From Mesorhizobium sp. B1-1-8 (lineage in GTDB: Bacteria; Pseudomonadota; Alphaproteobacteria; Rhizobiales; Rhizobiaceae): DNA of 64,000 nt. The notes under the pieces are model-generated. The model did not search any database. It had not been told where the DNA came from and saw only the letters and a program-made list of their open reading frames with translations. Positions 26,490 to 35,297 of the stretch are shown here, one piece after another. The first letter of the stretch is position 1. Each line of letters begins with the position of its first letter. A program made the position numbers and the translations under genes. The stretch covers positions 5,629,804-5,693,803 of the forward strand of contig NZ_CP083956.1 in the NCBI RefSeq assembly GCF_006442795.2, in the 5' to 3' direction.

Positions 26490-26594
26490 TTCTATACCGA
26501 TAGCCGGCACCTGACGCAAGGGCGTTGTCGGAACGGAGCTTTATGCCGCACCCGGCAGCCGGTTCAGGATTTATGCGCAGCTTCTTAAGCTTGG

Positions 26595-26609
26595 TTAACG
26601 CCTTGTTTA
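26595..26609. promoter_or_regulatory. CtrA-like site upstream of podJ
   Basis: TTAA-N7-TTTA, one mismatch from the CtrA consensus TTAA-N7-TTAA, about 190 bp before the podJ start. Another TTAA lies at 26585-26588. The rest of the 443-bp merR-podJ gap holds no gene I can support. Confidence 0.4.
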
Positions 26610-26794
26610 CCACGTTGGGCGAAATGTGCGCATGTCGGTCATCCGTGTTTATCCTGTAGTGAATTTTTCACGGTCTTCGAAGCGTGGGTGAAAAACCCGG
26701 AAGCCCGTCTTCCGCCGCAGCGCGGCCGTCTTCGTTCCCGGCAGGACTTTGCGACAACCGGCCACGGCCGGCCATTCTGAACACGGGCGCATCG

Positions 26795-29700
26795 ATGAAC
26801 AGCAAGCGGTCCTATCTCGATACCCTCAACGCCGGCAGGCAGCGCCGGCCGCACACCTCGCTGGAGGAGTTGAACCGCTCGCTCGAAACACTGGAGCAGC
26901 GGCTGGAGCGGACGCGCAGCGACACCCCGGAGCGCTCCGATCCGCGCCGGCCGGCCGTCGAGCCGCGCTACCCCAGCGCCCAGCCCTACGGCCAGCAGCC
27001 GCGCTGGTATGAGGACCCCTACCCGGCGCAAGGGTCGCAAGATCGGGCGCCGCAGATCCCGGCGCCTACCGCTCCTGCCCCCGGCCAGAACTATCAAGCC
27101 ATCGCCCGCGACATCGATCGGGTGCGCGGCCAGGAAGACAGCGTCGCGATGGTCGGCAAGATTGCCGTCGAACTGCGCGGCCTGCGCGAGGAATTGCGCC
27201 ACCAGATGACCGCCGGCCTCGAGCGCGAATTCGAGGCATTGCGCAAAGACATCGATCGCGCCATGCAGGCAAACAGCCAGCCCGGCGCCCAGGCAGGCAA
27301 GGGCAGCGCCGAGCTCGGCCTCGAGTTCGAACGGCTTTCGGGCGCCATCCAGACGCTGGCCGAAAAGAGCGACGACCGCAGCGTCAACCTGCTGCGGCTG
27401 GAGCTGGAGCAGGTCAAGGCGGCGCTCGACACGCTGGCGCGCGAGGAAAGCGTGCAGAAGGTCGACCGCCGCTGGGACGATTTCGACCGCCGCTGGAGCG
27501 CCTTCGAGGATCGCGTCGACGCCGACCAGCGCCAGCGCGCCGAAGGCCCGGGCCTTTCGGTGCTGACCGACCGGCTCGAGCAGATCGGCAACGCGGTGAA
27601 CAATCTACCGGAGTCGCTGTCGCTGCGCTCGCTCGAAGAAAAGGTGCGCATGCTTGCCGGCGCGGTCGACCGCTTCGCCAGCCAGCAGACGGCGCGCGGC
27701 AGCGAGACGCTCGCCATGATCGACGAGCGGCTGGACGAGATCTCGCGCGCCATCGTCGCCTCGACGGTGGCGGCGCAGGCCAATGCCTTCGACCCGGAGA
27801 CCTTCGGGCGGATCGAAAAGCGCATCGCCTCGCTGGCGCAGCAGATCGAGGAGGTCGCGCAGGCGCGGCCCGGCGCCGAAGTGATCGACCGCCTCAGCCT
27901 GTTGTCCAGCCGTGTGGACGAGCTGGCCGGGCGCGCCGACCTGCCCGAACAGGCCATGGAGCGGCTTGGCAAGCAGATCGCAACGATTGTCGACAAGATC
28001 GACCGTGCGCCGGCGATGCCCGACGCCGACCATATCTTCCATGGGCTGGAGCAGCGTTTCGATGCGCTGTCGAGCCTGCTGGAGCGCCGCCAGGGCGATG
28101 CGATCGAACAAGGCAATCTTCTGTTCCGCGATCTCGAGCGGCGGCTGGACGAGGTGACGGACAAGCTCGACCAACGCATGCAGCAGGACGACAGCGCCGG
28201 CATCATGGAGGCGATCGACGCCCGCTTCACCGCGCTTGCCAAGCGCATCGAGACGCGCGCACCCGATCCCGCCCAGGAAATGGCGATGCGTGGCCTCGAA
28301 ACCCGGCTCGAGGACATATCCAGCCGGCTGGAATCATCCGCCGCGCAGGTCGCGGGCATCGATCCGGCGCTGATCCGCAGCCTGGAGGCGCAGGTCGCCG
28401 GCCTGTCGGCGCATCTTTCGAAGCCGGGCATACCGCTGCCCGAGTTCGAGGACATCAGCCCGCGGCTCAACGAGATCGAGAAATCGCTGGCCGGCACGCG
28501 CGATTCCATTCTGGGCGTCGCCCGCGAGGCGGCCGAGAACGCCGTAAGGTCGCTGGCCCAGTCGAATTCCGAAACCGCTGCCTCCAATTCGGTCGCCGTT
28601 GCCGGCCTCGCCCAGGACCTGAAGACGCTGGAGGCGCTGACCCGCCGTTCGGACGAGCGCAATTCGCGAACCTTCGAGGCGATCCACGACACGCTGCTGA
28701 AAATCGTCGACCGGCTGGGGTCGCTGGAGCCCGCCGAGGCCAGCGAAGCGGTCAGCGAACTCATCGATCCGCAACCGGGCGACAGACGTGCCGCCCGCGG
28801 CAAGATCGCCGTGCAGGACGCGCCGTCGATGGATATCGACCAGCCGCTGCCTTTGACCGGCGACATGGCCGATCTCGATGTCCGGGCCGCTGCCATCCTG
28901 CGCAACGAACCGGCTACGCGAAGCGAACCTGGCCAGCGCTCGCCTGCCGAGGCCGCCGCCGCGGCGGCCATGGCCGCGCTCGGGTCGGATGCGACCGCCG
29001 AGAAGAAAGAGAAAACCGGCGGCAAGAAGTCGATGTTCAGCGGGCTGGCGCGCGCGTTCAAGGGCAAGAAGGACCCGAACATGCCGCCGCTGGCCGGCTC
29101 CGCGCCGGCCGCCGATGTTCCGAACGTCGACCTCGATGAACCGCTTGATCCCAAAGCGGCCAACCGGCCGCTGGAGCCGGGCTCTGGCGCCCCGGATCTC
29201 AATGCCATCATGAAGCGGGTGCGCGACGAGCGCGGCCAGCCGCCGAAGCGCACCGAGACCGATGCCGCCAAGTCCGACTTCATCGCTGCCGCCCGCCGCG
29301 CCGCGCAGGCCGCCGCCGCCGAGGCCGACGCGCTGAAGCGGCAATCGACCATGAAAGGTCCGGTCAAGGCGCTGAGAATAGGCGACCTGCTCAAGGCGCG
29401 TCGCAAGCCGATCCTGATGGCGGCGGCCGCCATCATGATGGCGCTTGCCGGCCTGCAGCTCGGCAAGGCCTTCTTCGCCGATCCCGTCGCGGTGGCCAGC
29501 AGCGAGCCGACGCCCGTTATCTCCGCACAACCGGTCGAGACGGCTTCGCTCAACGCCACCAGCGCGCCGAAGCCCGACACGCAAGCCGCGCAGCCCGAGA
29601 GCACGCCGGCCCGTGTCATCAGGCAGGCCGAGCCGGCGAAGGACAATCCGACGGCACAGGCCGCCGCCACGCCGCCCGCCCCCGGAATGCCCGCCGAAGC

Positions 29701-30799
29701 GCCAGCAGAACCAGCGCCTGCGCCGACCGCCCTTGCCGCGCCTTCCGACCCGGCGCCGGCCCCAATGGCGTCGGCCATGCCGTCCGAGCCGGTCGCTCCG
29801 GCTGTCACGGACTCAGATGCTGACCCGGAACCGATGACCGGCTCGCCGGCAGCCGATACTTCTCCGACCGCCAAGCCAGCCGGCACGGCCGCGGAAACGA
29901 CCGGCGCTGTTGCGCCGGCCGAGGCTGCGGTATCCGCGGCCAAATTCGACATTCCGTCCGAAATCGGCCCGGCCGCTCTGCACGATGCAGCAGCCGGCGG
30001 CGATGCCAGGGCGCTGTTCGAGATCGGCTCGCGCTACGCGGAATCGCGCGGCGTCAAGGAAGACATGGCGGCGGCGGCCAAATGGTACGAGAAGTCCGCC
30101 GAGCTCGGCTTCGCGCCGGCCGAATACCGCATCGGCAATTTCTACGAGAAGGGCATCGGAGTCGGACGCGACATCAAGAAGGCCAAGACCTACTACCAGC
30201 TCGCCGCCGAGCAGGGCAACGCCAGCGCGATGCACAATCTGGCGGTGCTGTTTGCCATGGCGGCGGACGGCGTCACCGACAATGAATCGGCGGCGCACTG
30301 GTTCCAGGCGGCGGCCGACCTCGGCGTCAAGGACAGCCAGTTCAATCTCGGCATCCTGGCGGCCAAGGGCGTCGGCATGAAGCAGAACCTGGAGGAGTCC
30401 TACAAGTGGTTCGCGCTGGTCGCCAAGACCGGCGACAAGGACGCGGCCGCCAAGCGCGACGAGATCGCCAATGCGCTCAGGCCCGAGCAGCTCGAGCGGG
30501 CACGCGCCGCGGCGGAACTGTGGAAGGCAAAGCCGCTCGATGCGGCCGCCAATTCGGCCGACGTTCCGGAATCCTGGCAGGACAGCACGCCGCAGACGAC
30601 CGCCGGCATCGACATAAAGAAGGCGGTCAAGAACATCCAGCTGATCCTCAACAAGAACGGCTATGAGGCCGGCGGCGCCGACGGCGTGATCGGCGACAAG
30701 ACCAAGACCGCCATCATGGCTTTCCAGACCGACAACAAGATGAAACCGACCGGCGTGATCGACGCGCCGCTGGTCAAGGCGCTGCTGGCGCACAAATAA
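26795..30799 (+). CDS. podJ: Polar organiser PodJ-like protein
   Basis: Very long protein (1334 residues) with the PodJ plan. A cytoplasmic region rich in coiled coil (about 20-620) and acidic/Ala-rich linkers is followed by one membrane helix (about 871-892, ILMAAAAIMMALAGLQLG). Then come a periplasmic Pro/Ala-rich stretch (about 895-1045), Sel1-type repeats (about 1056-1225) and a C-terminal peptidoglycan-binding domain (about 1271-1332, NIQLILNKNGYEAGGADGVIGDKTKTAIMAFQ). PodJ marks the cell pole and recruits division and pilus proteins in Caulobacter and Sinorhizobium. The ATG at MNSKRSYLDTL is chosen. A strong hairpin follows the stop. Confidence 0.85.
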   Translation: MNSKRSYLDTLNAGRQRRPHTSLEELNRSLETLEQRLERTRSDTPERSDPRRPAVEPRYPSAQPYGQQPRWYEDPYPAQGSQDRAPQIPAPTAPAPGQNYQAIARDIDRVRGQEDSVAMVGKIAVELRGLREELRHQMTAGLEREFEALRKDIDRAMQANSQPGAQAGKGSAELGLEFERLSGAIQTLAEKSDDRSVNLLRLELEQVKAALDTLAREESVQKVDRRWDDFDRRWSAFEDRVDADQRQRAEGPGLSVLTDRLEQIGNAVNNLPESLSLRSLEEKVRMLAGAVDRFASQQTARGSETLAMIDERLDEISRAIVASTVAAQANAFDPETFGRIEKRIASLAQQIEEVAQARPGAEVIDRLSLLSSRVDELAGRADLPEQAMERLGKQIATIVDKIDRAPAMPDADHIFHGLEQRFDALSSLLERRQGDAIEQGNLLFRDLERRLDEVTDKLDQRMQQDDSAGIMEAIDARFTALAKRIETRAPDPAQEMAMRGLETRLEDISSRLESSAAQVAGIDPALIRSLEAQVAGLSAHLSKPGIPLPEFEDISPRLNEIEKSLAGTRDSILGVAREAAENAVRSLAQSNSETAASNSVAVAGLAQDLKTLEALTRRSDERNSRTFEAIHDTLLKIVDRLGSLEPAEASEAVSELIDPQPGDRRAARGKIAVQDAPSMDIDQPLPLTGDMADLDVRAAAILRNEPATRSEPGQRSPAEAAAAAAMAALGSDATAEKKEKTGGKKSMFSGLARAFKGKKDPNMPPLAGSAPAADVPNVDLDEPLDPKAANRPLEPGSGAPDLNAIMKRVRDERGQPPKRTETDAAKSDFIAAARRAAQAAAAEADALKRQSTMKGPVKALRIGDLLKARRKPILMAAAAIMMALAGLQLGKAFFADPVAVASSEPTPVISAQPVETASLNATSAPKPDTQAAQPESTPARVIRQAEPAKDNPTAQAAATPPAPGMPAEAPAEPAPAPTALAAPSDPAPAPMASAMPSEPVAPAVTDSDADPEPMTGSPAADTSPTAKPAGTAAETTGAVAPAEAAVSAAKFDIPSEIGPAALHDAAAGGDARALFEIGSRYAESRGVKEDMAAAAKWYEKSAELGFAPAEYRIGNFYEKGIGVGRDIKKAKTYYQLAAEQGNASAMHNLAVLFAMAADGVTDNESAAHWFQAAADLGVKDSQFNLGILAAKGVGMKQNLEESYKWFALVAKTGDKDAAAKRDEIANALRPEQLERARAAAELWKAKPLDAAANSADVPESWQDSTPQTTAGIDIKKAVKNIQLILNKNGYEAGGADGVIGDKTKTAIMAFQTDNKMKPTGVIDAPLVKALLAHK

Positions 30800-30875
30800 C
30801 GGCATATGCGTCGCATACGCGACGCCTTGCCACAGATTTGCCTGTTAACTGATTGAGATATCTTTTTGTTTCGGC

Positions 30876-30904
30876 GCGGTGGCGGGGTTTGACCCCGCCA
30901 CCGC
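30876..30904 (+). terminator. Hairpin after podJ
   Basis: Perfect 12-bp stem GCGGTGGCGGGG / CCCCGCCACCGC with loop TTTGA, 77 bp after the podJ stop. No T run, so it may be rho-assisted. Confidence 0.65.
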
Positions 30905-30991
30905 CTCGGCGCAAGAAAAAATTGGCTTTTCTGTGCGAGACTACCCAAAACGGCTGCATTTGCCGACAAGCAAACTGATCGAGACAGACGG

Positions 30992-31915
30992 GTGGGCATC
31001 TATCTCCCGATCGCGGAAATTTCCGTCAACGTCTTCGTGCTGCTGGCGATGGGCGCGGCGGTGGGCTTCCTGTCGGGCATGTTCGGGGTCGGCGGCGGCT
31101 TCCTGATCACGCCGCTGCTGATCTTCTACAACATCCCGCCGGCGATCGCGGTCGCCACCGGCGCCAACCAGGTCATCGCCTCCTCCTTCTCCGGCGCGCT
31201 TTCGCACATGAAGCGCGGCACACTCGACTTCAAGCTGGGGGCCGTGCTTCTGGCCGGCGGCATCGTCGGCTCGACAGGGGGCATCTTCGTCTTTGCGCTG
31301 CTGCGCCGGCTCGGCCAGCTCGACCTCTTCATCTCGCTGCTCTACGTCGTGCTGCTCGGCACCGTCGGTGGGCTGATGCTGGTCGAGAGCGTCAACGCGC
31401 TGCGCGCCACCCGCAGCGGCGCGGCGCCGGTGTTGAAGAAATCAGGCCAGCACAACTGGATTCACCGGCTGCCGCTCAAGGTGCGATTCCGGGCCTCCAA
31501 GCTGTTCGTCAGCGTCATCCCGGTGCTCGGACTGGGGGCGGCGATCGGCTTCCTGTCGTCGATCATGGGCGTCGGCGGCGGCTTCATCATGGTGCCGGCG
31601 CTGATCTACCTGCTCAAGGTGCCGACCAATGTCGTCATCGGCACCTCGCTGTTCCAGATCATCTTCACGTCCGCCTACACAACGCTGGTGCACGCCACGA
31701 CCAACCAGACGGTCGACGTGATCCTCGCCTTCCTGCTGATGGCCGGCGGCGTCGCCGGCGCCCAATACGGCGCCAAGGCCGGCCAGAGGCTGCGCGGCGA
31801 GCAGTTGCGAGCCCTGCTGGCGCTGCTGGTGCTGGCGGTGGCCATCCGCCTGGCCATCGATCTTTTCGTCACGCCGCCCAATCTCTACTCGCTCTCCGCC
31901 GCGGGCCTGAACTGA
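30992..31915 (+). CDS. TauE/SafE-family membrane exporter (probable sulfite or organosulfonate)
   Basis: Inner-membrane protein of 307 residues with two homologous halves, each with the GxxxGFLSGMFGVGGGFL-type motif (about 25-45 and 180-205: IGFLSSIMGVGGGFIMVP). About eight hydrophobic segments are visible. TauE/SafE proteins move sulfite, sulfoacetate or related anions. The start is GTG (MGIYLP). The stop overlaps the next gene's ATG as TGATG. A molybdoenzyme of the sulfite-oxidising kind 4 kb downstream supports a sulfur role. Confidence 0.88.
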   Translation: MGIYLPIAEISVNVFVLLAMGAAVGFLSGMFGVGGGFLITPLLIFYNIPPAIAVATGANQVIASSFSGALSHMKRGTLDFKLGAVLLAGGIVGSTGGIFVFALLRRLGQLDLFISLLYVVLLGTVGGLMLVESVNALRATRSGAAPVLKKSGQHNWIHRLPLKVRFRASKLFVSVIPVLGLGAAIGFLSSIMGVGGGFIMVPALIYLLKVPTNVVIGTSLFQIIFTSAYTTLVHATTNQTVDVILAFLLMAGGVAGAQYGAKAGQRLRGEQLRALLALLVLAVAIRLAIDLFVTPPNLYSLSAAGLN

Positions 31916-32709
31916 TGGCGGGCTTGAGAACGTTCGCAGCCACGGCCTCGATCTCTCTGCTCTTTGCCCTGTCGCCGGCGACGGCGCAAACGCCGCCGCC
32001 TGCCGAAAGCGTCCAGATCGGCCTGTCGACCGACGCCATATCTATCACGGCCGGTTTCTCCGGCGCCGACCTCACCATCTTCGGATCGCTGGAAAACCCC
32101 GATCCGCTGGTGGCGCGCCAGGGGCGCTATGACGTCATCGTGGTGCTCGAAGGGCCGCCGCGGCCGGTGGTCGTGCGGCGCAAGGACAGGGTGCTGGGCG
32201 TTTGGATCAACCTTGAATCCGAAACCTTCGAGAACGTTCCGGTTTCCTATTCTGTCGCAACGACGCGGCCGCTGCAGGACATCACCGAGCCCGCCAAGTA
32301 CAAGCAGCTGTCGCTCGGGGCCCAGAACCTCTACATGAAGCCAGCCGACGCAACCGACGGCCCGGCGACGATCGAGGAATTCACCGCGGCGCTTCGCGAC
32401 CGCAAGGCGGCGACCGGGCTCTACAGCGAAAATGTCGGCGGCGTACAATTCCTGTCGCAGAACCTGTTCCGCGCTACTGTCCGGCTGGCGCCCAACATTC
32501 CGGTCGGCACCCATAAAGCCCGCGCGTTCCTGTTCAAGAGCGGCCTGTTCATCAAGGAAAGCTCAGCCCAGCTCGAAATCCGCAAATCCGGTTTCGAACA
32601 GTCGGTCTTCCGCGTCGCGCACGACTATTCCTTCCTCTACGGCGTCTTCGCCATATCGCTGGCCATGCTGACCGGCTGGCTCGGACGCCTCGTCTTCCGC
32701 AAGGATTGA
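31915..32709 (+). CDS. TIGR02186-type membrane protein, partner of the TauE/SafE exporter
   Basis: Protein of 264 residues with a signal peptide (1-25, ending ATAQ), a beta-rich periplasmic domain and one C-terminal membrane helix (about 240-258, YGVFAISLAMLTGWLG) followed by RLVFRKD. It matches the alphaproteobacterial family I know as TIGR02186, regularly found next to TauE/SafE permeases. It overlaps the exporter gene by one base, so the two are translationally coupled. Function unknown; possibly an accessory subunit of the exporter. Confidence 0.8.
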   Translation: MAGLRTFAATASISLLFALSPATAQTPPPAESVQIGLSTDAISITAGFSGADLTIFGSLENPDPLVARQGRYDVIVVLEGPPRPVVVRRKDRVLGVWINLESETFENVPVSYSVATTRPLQDITEPAKYKQLSLGAQNLYMKPADATDGPATIEEFTAALRDRKAATGLYSENVGGVQFLSQNLFRATVRLAPNIPVGTHKARAFLFKSGLFIKESSAQLEIRKSGFEQSVFRVAHDYSFLYGVFAISLAMLTGWLGRLVFRKD

Positions 32710-32712
32710 GGA

Positions 32713-32732
32713 CGAAAGGGGTTTCCCTTTCG
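32713..32732 (+). terminator. Hairpin after the TIGR02186-type gene
   Basis: CGAAAGGG (32713-32720), loop GTTT, CCCTTTCG (32725-32732), directly after the stop. Short stem without T run. Confidence 0.5.
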
Positions 32733-32874
32733 GCGATCATGCGATAAACCGCCGCCTCCCAACCCACGGGCAAACACGCACAATCCAATCGGCAGAGCAG
32801 TCCGGTCATTCCGGAGGACGGCGCGTCTTCCGACGCCGTAACCCGCTGCCGGGAGCCAATGACAGGAGGCTGCG

Positions 32875-34131
32875 ATGCGACCAGCATTCGGCGGCATCGA
32901 CTTCGGCACGTCCAATTCCACCGTTGGCGTGGTCAGGAGCGGACAGCCGCAACTCGTCCCCCTGGAGAACGGACAACCCACTTTGCCGAGCGCGGTGTTC
33001 TTCAATTTCGAGGACGGCTACACCTATTTCGGCCGCCGCGCGATTGCCGATTATACCGACAGCATCGAAGGCCGCCTGATGCGCTCGCTAAAGAGCGTGC
33101 TCGGCAGTTCGCTCGCTAACGAGAAAACGCGCATCAAGGCGCGCCAGATCGGCTTCATCGATATCATCGGCTTTTTCATCGGCCATCTGAAGACGCGACT
33201 GGAAGAGGATGCCGGCGGCGCGGTCGAGAGCGTCGTGCTCGGCCGCCCCGTGCAATTCGTCGACGATGATGCAGAGGCCGATGCGAAGGCGCAAGGAGAA
33301 CTCGAGAAGGCGGCGCGCGCGCAGGGCTTCAGGCATATCGCCTTCCAGTTCGAGCCGATCGCCGCGGCGCTCGACTATGAGCAGACGGTCATTCGCGAGG
33401 AATTGGCGCTGATCGTCGACATGGGCGGCGGCACGTCCGACTTCTCGATTGTGCGGGTCTCTCCTGAACGCGCCCGCTCCAACGATCGCAAGGGCGACAT
33501 ACTGGCCAATCGCGGCATCCATATCGGCGGCACCGACTTCGACCGGCTGCTCAGCATCGCCCATGTCATGCCGGAGCTCGGCTATCTGACGCCGACCAAG
33601 GACGGCAAGCGCAACCTGCCGGCCAGCTATTTCGTCGACCTGGCGACTTGGCAGCGCATCAACCTCGTCTACACCGCCAAGGCGATGACGGATCTGAAGC
33701 AAATCCGCTTCGAGGCGGCGCGCGCCGATCTCGTCGGCCGCTTCATCCATATCGTCGAGCATCGCTACGGCCATGCGTTGGCCGGCCTGGTCGAGAAGGC
33801 CAAGATCGCGCTGACCGAACAGGCGTCGGCCGAGGTGAAGGTGCCGCTGCCCGGCGCGCGCTTCGCCGCCGAAATTACGCGCGCCGGCCTGGAGGAGACG
33901 ATTGCCGCCGACATCGAAAGGGTGACCGCGACGGTCAGGCAGACGATTGCCGATGCCGGCGTTCCCGCTTCCGACATCACCGCCGTCTTCCTCACCGGTG
34001 GCTCGACCGCGATCCCGCTCGCCAGGCGGCAGATCCTGTCGCTGATGCCGCAGGCCTCCGTTATCGAAGGCGACATCTTCGGCTCGGTCGGGCTCGGCCT
34101 GGCGCTTGACGCCCAGCGGAAGTTCGCCTGA
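32875..34131 (+). CDS. Hsp70-family protein of the YegD type
   Basis: Protein of 418 residues with the actin/Hsp70 ATPase fold only: phosphate 1 motif GGIDFGTSNSTVGVV (6-20), phosphate 2 IVDMGGGTSDFSIV (about 180), adenosine motif VFLTGGSTAIPLARR (about 364-378). It ends where the ATPase domain ends, so it lacks the peptide-binding domain of DnaK. This is the YegD class, whose clients are not established. It is convergent with the LysR gene with only 2 bp between stops. Confidence 0.88.
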   Translation: MRPAFGGIDFGTSNSTVGVVRSGQPQLVPLENGQPTLPSAVFFNFEDGYTYFGRRAIADYTDSIEGRLMRSLKSVLGSSLANEKTRIKARQIGFIDIIGFFIGHLKTRLEEDAGGAVESVVLGRPVQFVDDDAEADAKAQGELEKAARAQGFRHIAFQFEPIAAALDYEQTVIREELALIVDMGGGTSDFSIVRVSPERARSNDRKGDILANRGIHIGGTDFDRLLSIAHVMPELGYLTPTKDGKRNLPASYFVDLATWQRINLVYTAKAMTDLKQIRFEAARADLVGRFIHIVEHRYGHALAGLVEKAKIALTEQASAEVKVPLPGARFAAEITRAGLEETIAADIERVTATVRQTIADAGVPASDITAVFLTGGSTAIPLARRQILSLMPQASVIEGDIFGSVGLGLALDAQRKFA

Positions 34132-34133
34132 CG

Positions 34134-35015
34134 CTACTTGCCGCTGAGATGTGACTTCAGCGCCATCTGTGCGAGACTCGCCTGGCGATCGCGGTGGGTG
34201 ATCATGGCGAAATCGCGCTTCGGCAAATCGACCGGTACGGATCGCAGGCTGCCTTCCGCGACGGCACGCCCGACGACGAGCTCCGAAATGATGGTGGCGC
34301 CGGCGCCGGCCTCCACTGCCTGACGCACCGCCTCGTTGCTGGGCAGGACCAGGAATATCTGCAGCTCGGCGGGCGAGACGGCTTCGCTGCGCGCAAAATC
34401 CTCCAGCGCCTCGCGCGTACCGGAACCGCCTTCCCTGATGATCCAGCGCAATGCCCTGATGTCGAGATTCCCGGCCGGCGTCGTCAGAATTTCAGGATGC
34501 GAGGCGGCGACAACCAGCATGAGGCGGTCCTCGTCGACCTTGGCGCGCCGCAGGATGTCGGACTCGGTGCGGCCCTCGACCAGCCCGAAATCCGCCCTGC
34601 CGTCCAGCACGTTGGTTTCGACCTGCCTGGTATTGCCGATCGTCACGCTGAGGCGCACCGCCGGATAGGCCTCGTGAAAGGCGGCCAGCCGGCGCGGCAG
34701 CCAGTAGCTGGCGATGGTCTGGCTGGCGGCGATCGACAGGCTGCCGGTGACGGTCTGCGAGACATGTTCCAGCACGTTGTGCGCGGCCGCCGCCCGTTCG
34801 AGCACCGCCTTGGCCTCGGGGAGGAAACGGTGACCGGTCTGCGCCAGCTCGATGTTGCGGCCGACCCGGTTGAACAGGCGCACGCCGTGCTGCCGCTCGA
34901 GCGAGCGGATGGCGGCCGAGGCGGCCGACTGGGAGATGCCGAGCAGCTCCGCGGCTTTGGTCATATGGCCGTGCTCGGCGACGGCTACGAATATGCGCAA
35001 TTGATCGAGGGTCAT
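34134..35015 (-). CDS. LysR-family regulator divergent from the molybdoenzyme operon
   Basis: LysR-type regulator of 293 residues. The N-terminal winged HTH (1-60: MTLDQLRIFVAVAEHGHMTKAAELLGISQSAASAAIRSLERQHGVRLF) is followed by the co-inducer domain with SIAASQTIASYWLPRRLAAFHEAYPAVRLSV, similar to CysL/CbbR-like members that sense sulfur or carbon compounds. Divergent orientation from the small ORF and soeA (about 120 bp to the small ORF start) fits LysR control of that operon. Effector unknown. Confidence 0.87.
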   Translation of the reverse strand: MTLDQLRIFVAVAEHGHMTKAAELLGISQSAASAAIRSLERQHGVRLFNRVGRNIELAQTGHRFLPEAKAVLERAAAAHNVLEHVSQTVTGSLSIAASQTIASYWLPRRLAAFHEAYPAVRLSVTIGNTRQVETNVLDGRADFGLVEGRTESDILRRAKVDEDRLMLVVAASHPEILTTPAGNLDIRALRWIIREGGSGTREALEDFARSEAVSPAELQIFLVLPSNEAVRQAVEAGAGATIISELVVGRAVAEGSLRSVPVDLPKRDFAMITHRDRQASLAQMALKSHLSGK

Positions 35016-35046
35016 GGCTGACTAAGAAGCAAAACCGATCGGAATT

Positions 35047-35087
35047 ACAAGAGCTGCTTGTTAGACAGATCAATAGCTTTGTTCTAA
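35047..35087. promoter_or_regulatory. Dyads in the LysR/molybdoenzyme control region
   Basis: ACAAG-N5-CTTGT (35047-35061) and TTAGA-N17-TCTAA (35061-35087). Their position between divergent genes suits LysR binding. The assignment is inference. Confidence 0.35.
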
Positions 35088-35138
35088 GTTTTTGCGAGAA
35101 GTTGGAAAAAATTGGCGGCGCTGCCGCAAGAGTTGGAA

Positions 35139-35297
35139 ATGATGGGGCGCTTCAAATCGCTGTTCGCGCACTGGAGCCGTCGGTTGCGGCGGCATTTAGC
35201 CGGCGAGCGCTACCATCCTGAACAGCACTATATGCGTGGCCCCGGACCGAAGACGAAAGCCAGGATGGCGAGCGGCAAGAGCGTCCACGAATCATGA
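35139..35297 (+). CDS. Small basic protein translationally coupled to the molybdoenzyme gene
   Basis: A 52-codon frame beginning MMGRFKSLFAHWSRRLRRHL and ending KSVHES. Its stop overlaps the start of the next gene as ATGA (35294-35297), the classic coupling arrangement. It is rich in Arg, Lys and His. An ATG pair and a GGAA-type site precede it; a longer TTG start at 35112 is possible. I do not recognise a family. It could be an unannotated accessory protein of the enzyme, or a coupling ORF that controls its translation. Confidence 0.5.
   Translation: MMGRFKSLFAHWSRRLRRHLAGERYHPEQHYMRGPGPKTKARMASGKSVHES

Noticed and set aside
27094..29952. A 952-codon open frame antisense to podJ
   Set aside because: Low-complexity Ser/Ala/Arg translation produced by GC-biased third positions of podJ on the other strand; no domain or start signal. 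Similar long antisense frames at 35843-38152, 19090-20847, 22539-23948, 15835-17022 and 41229-42479 were rejected for the same reason.
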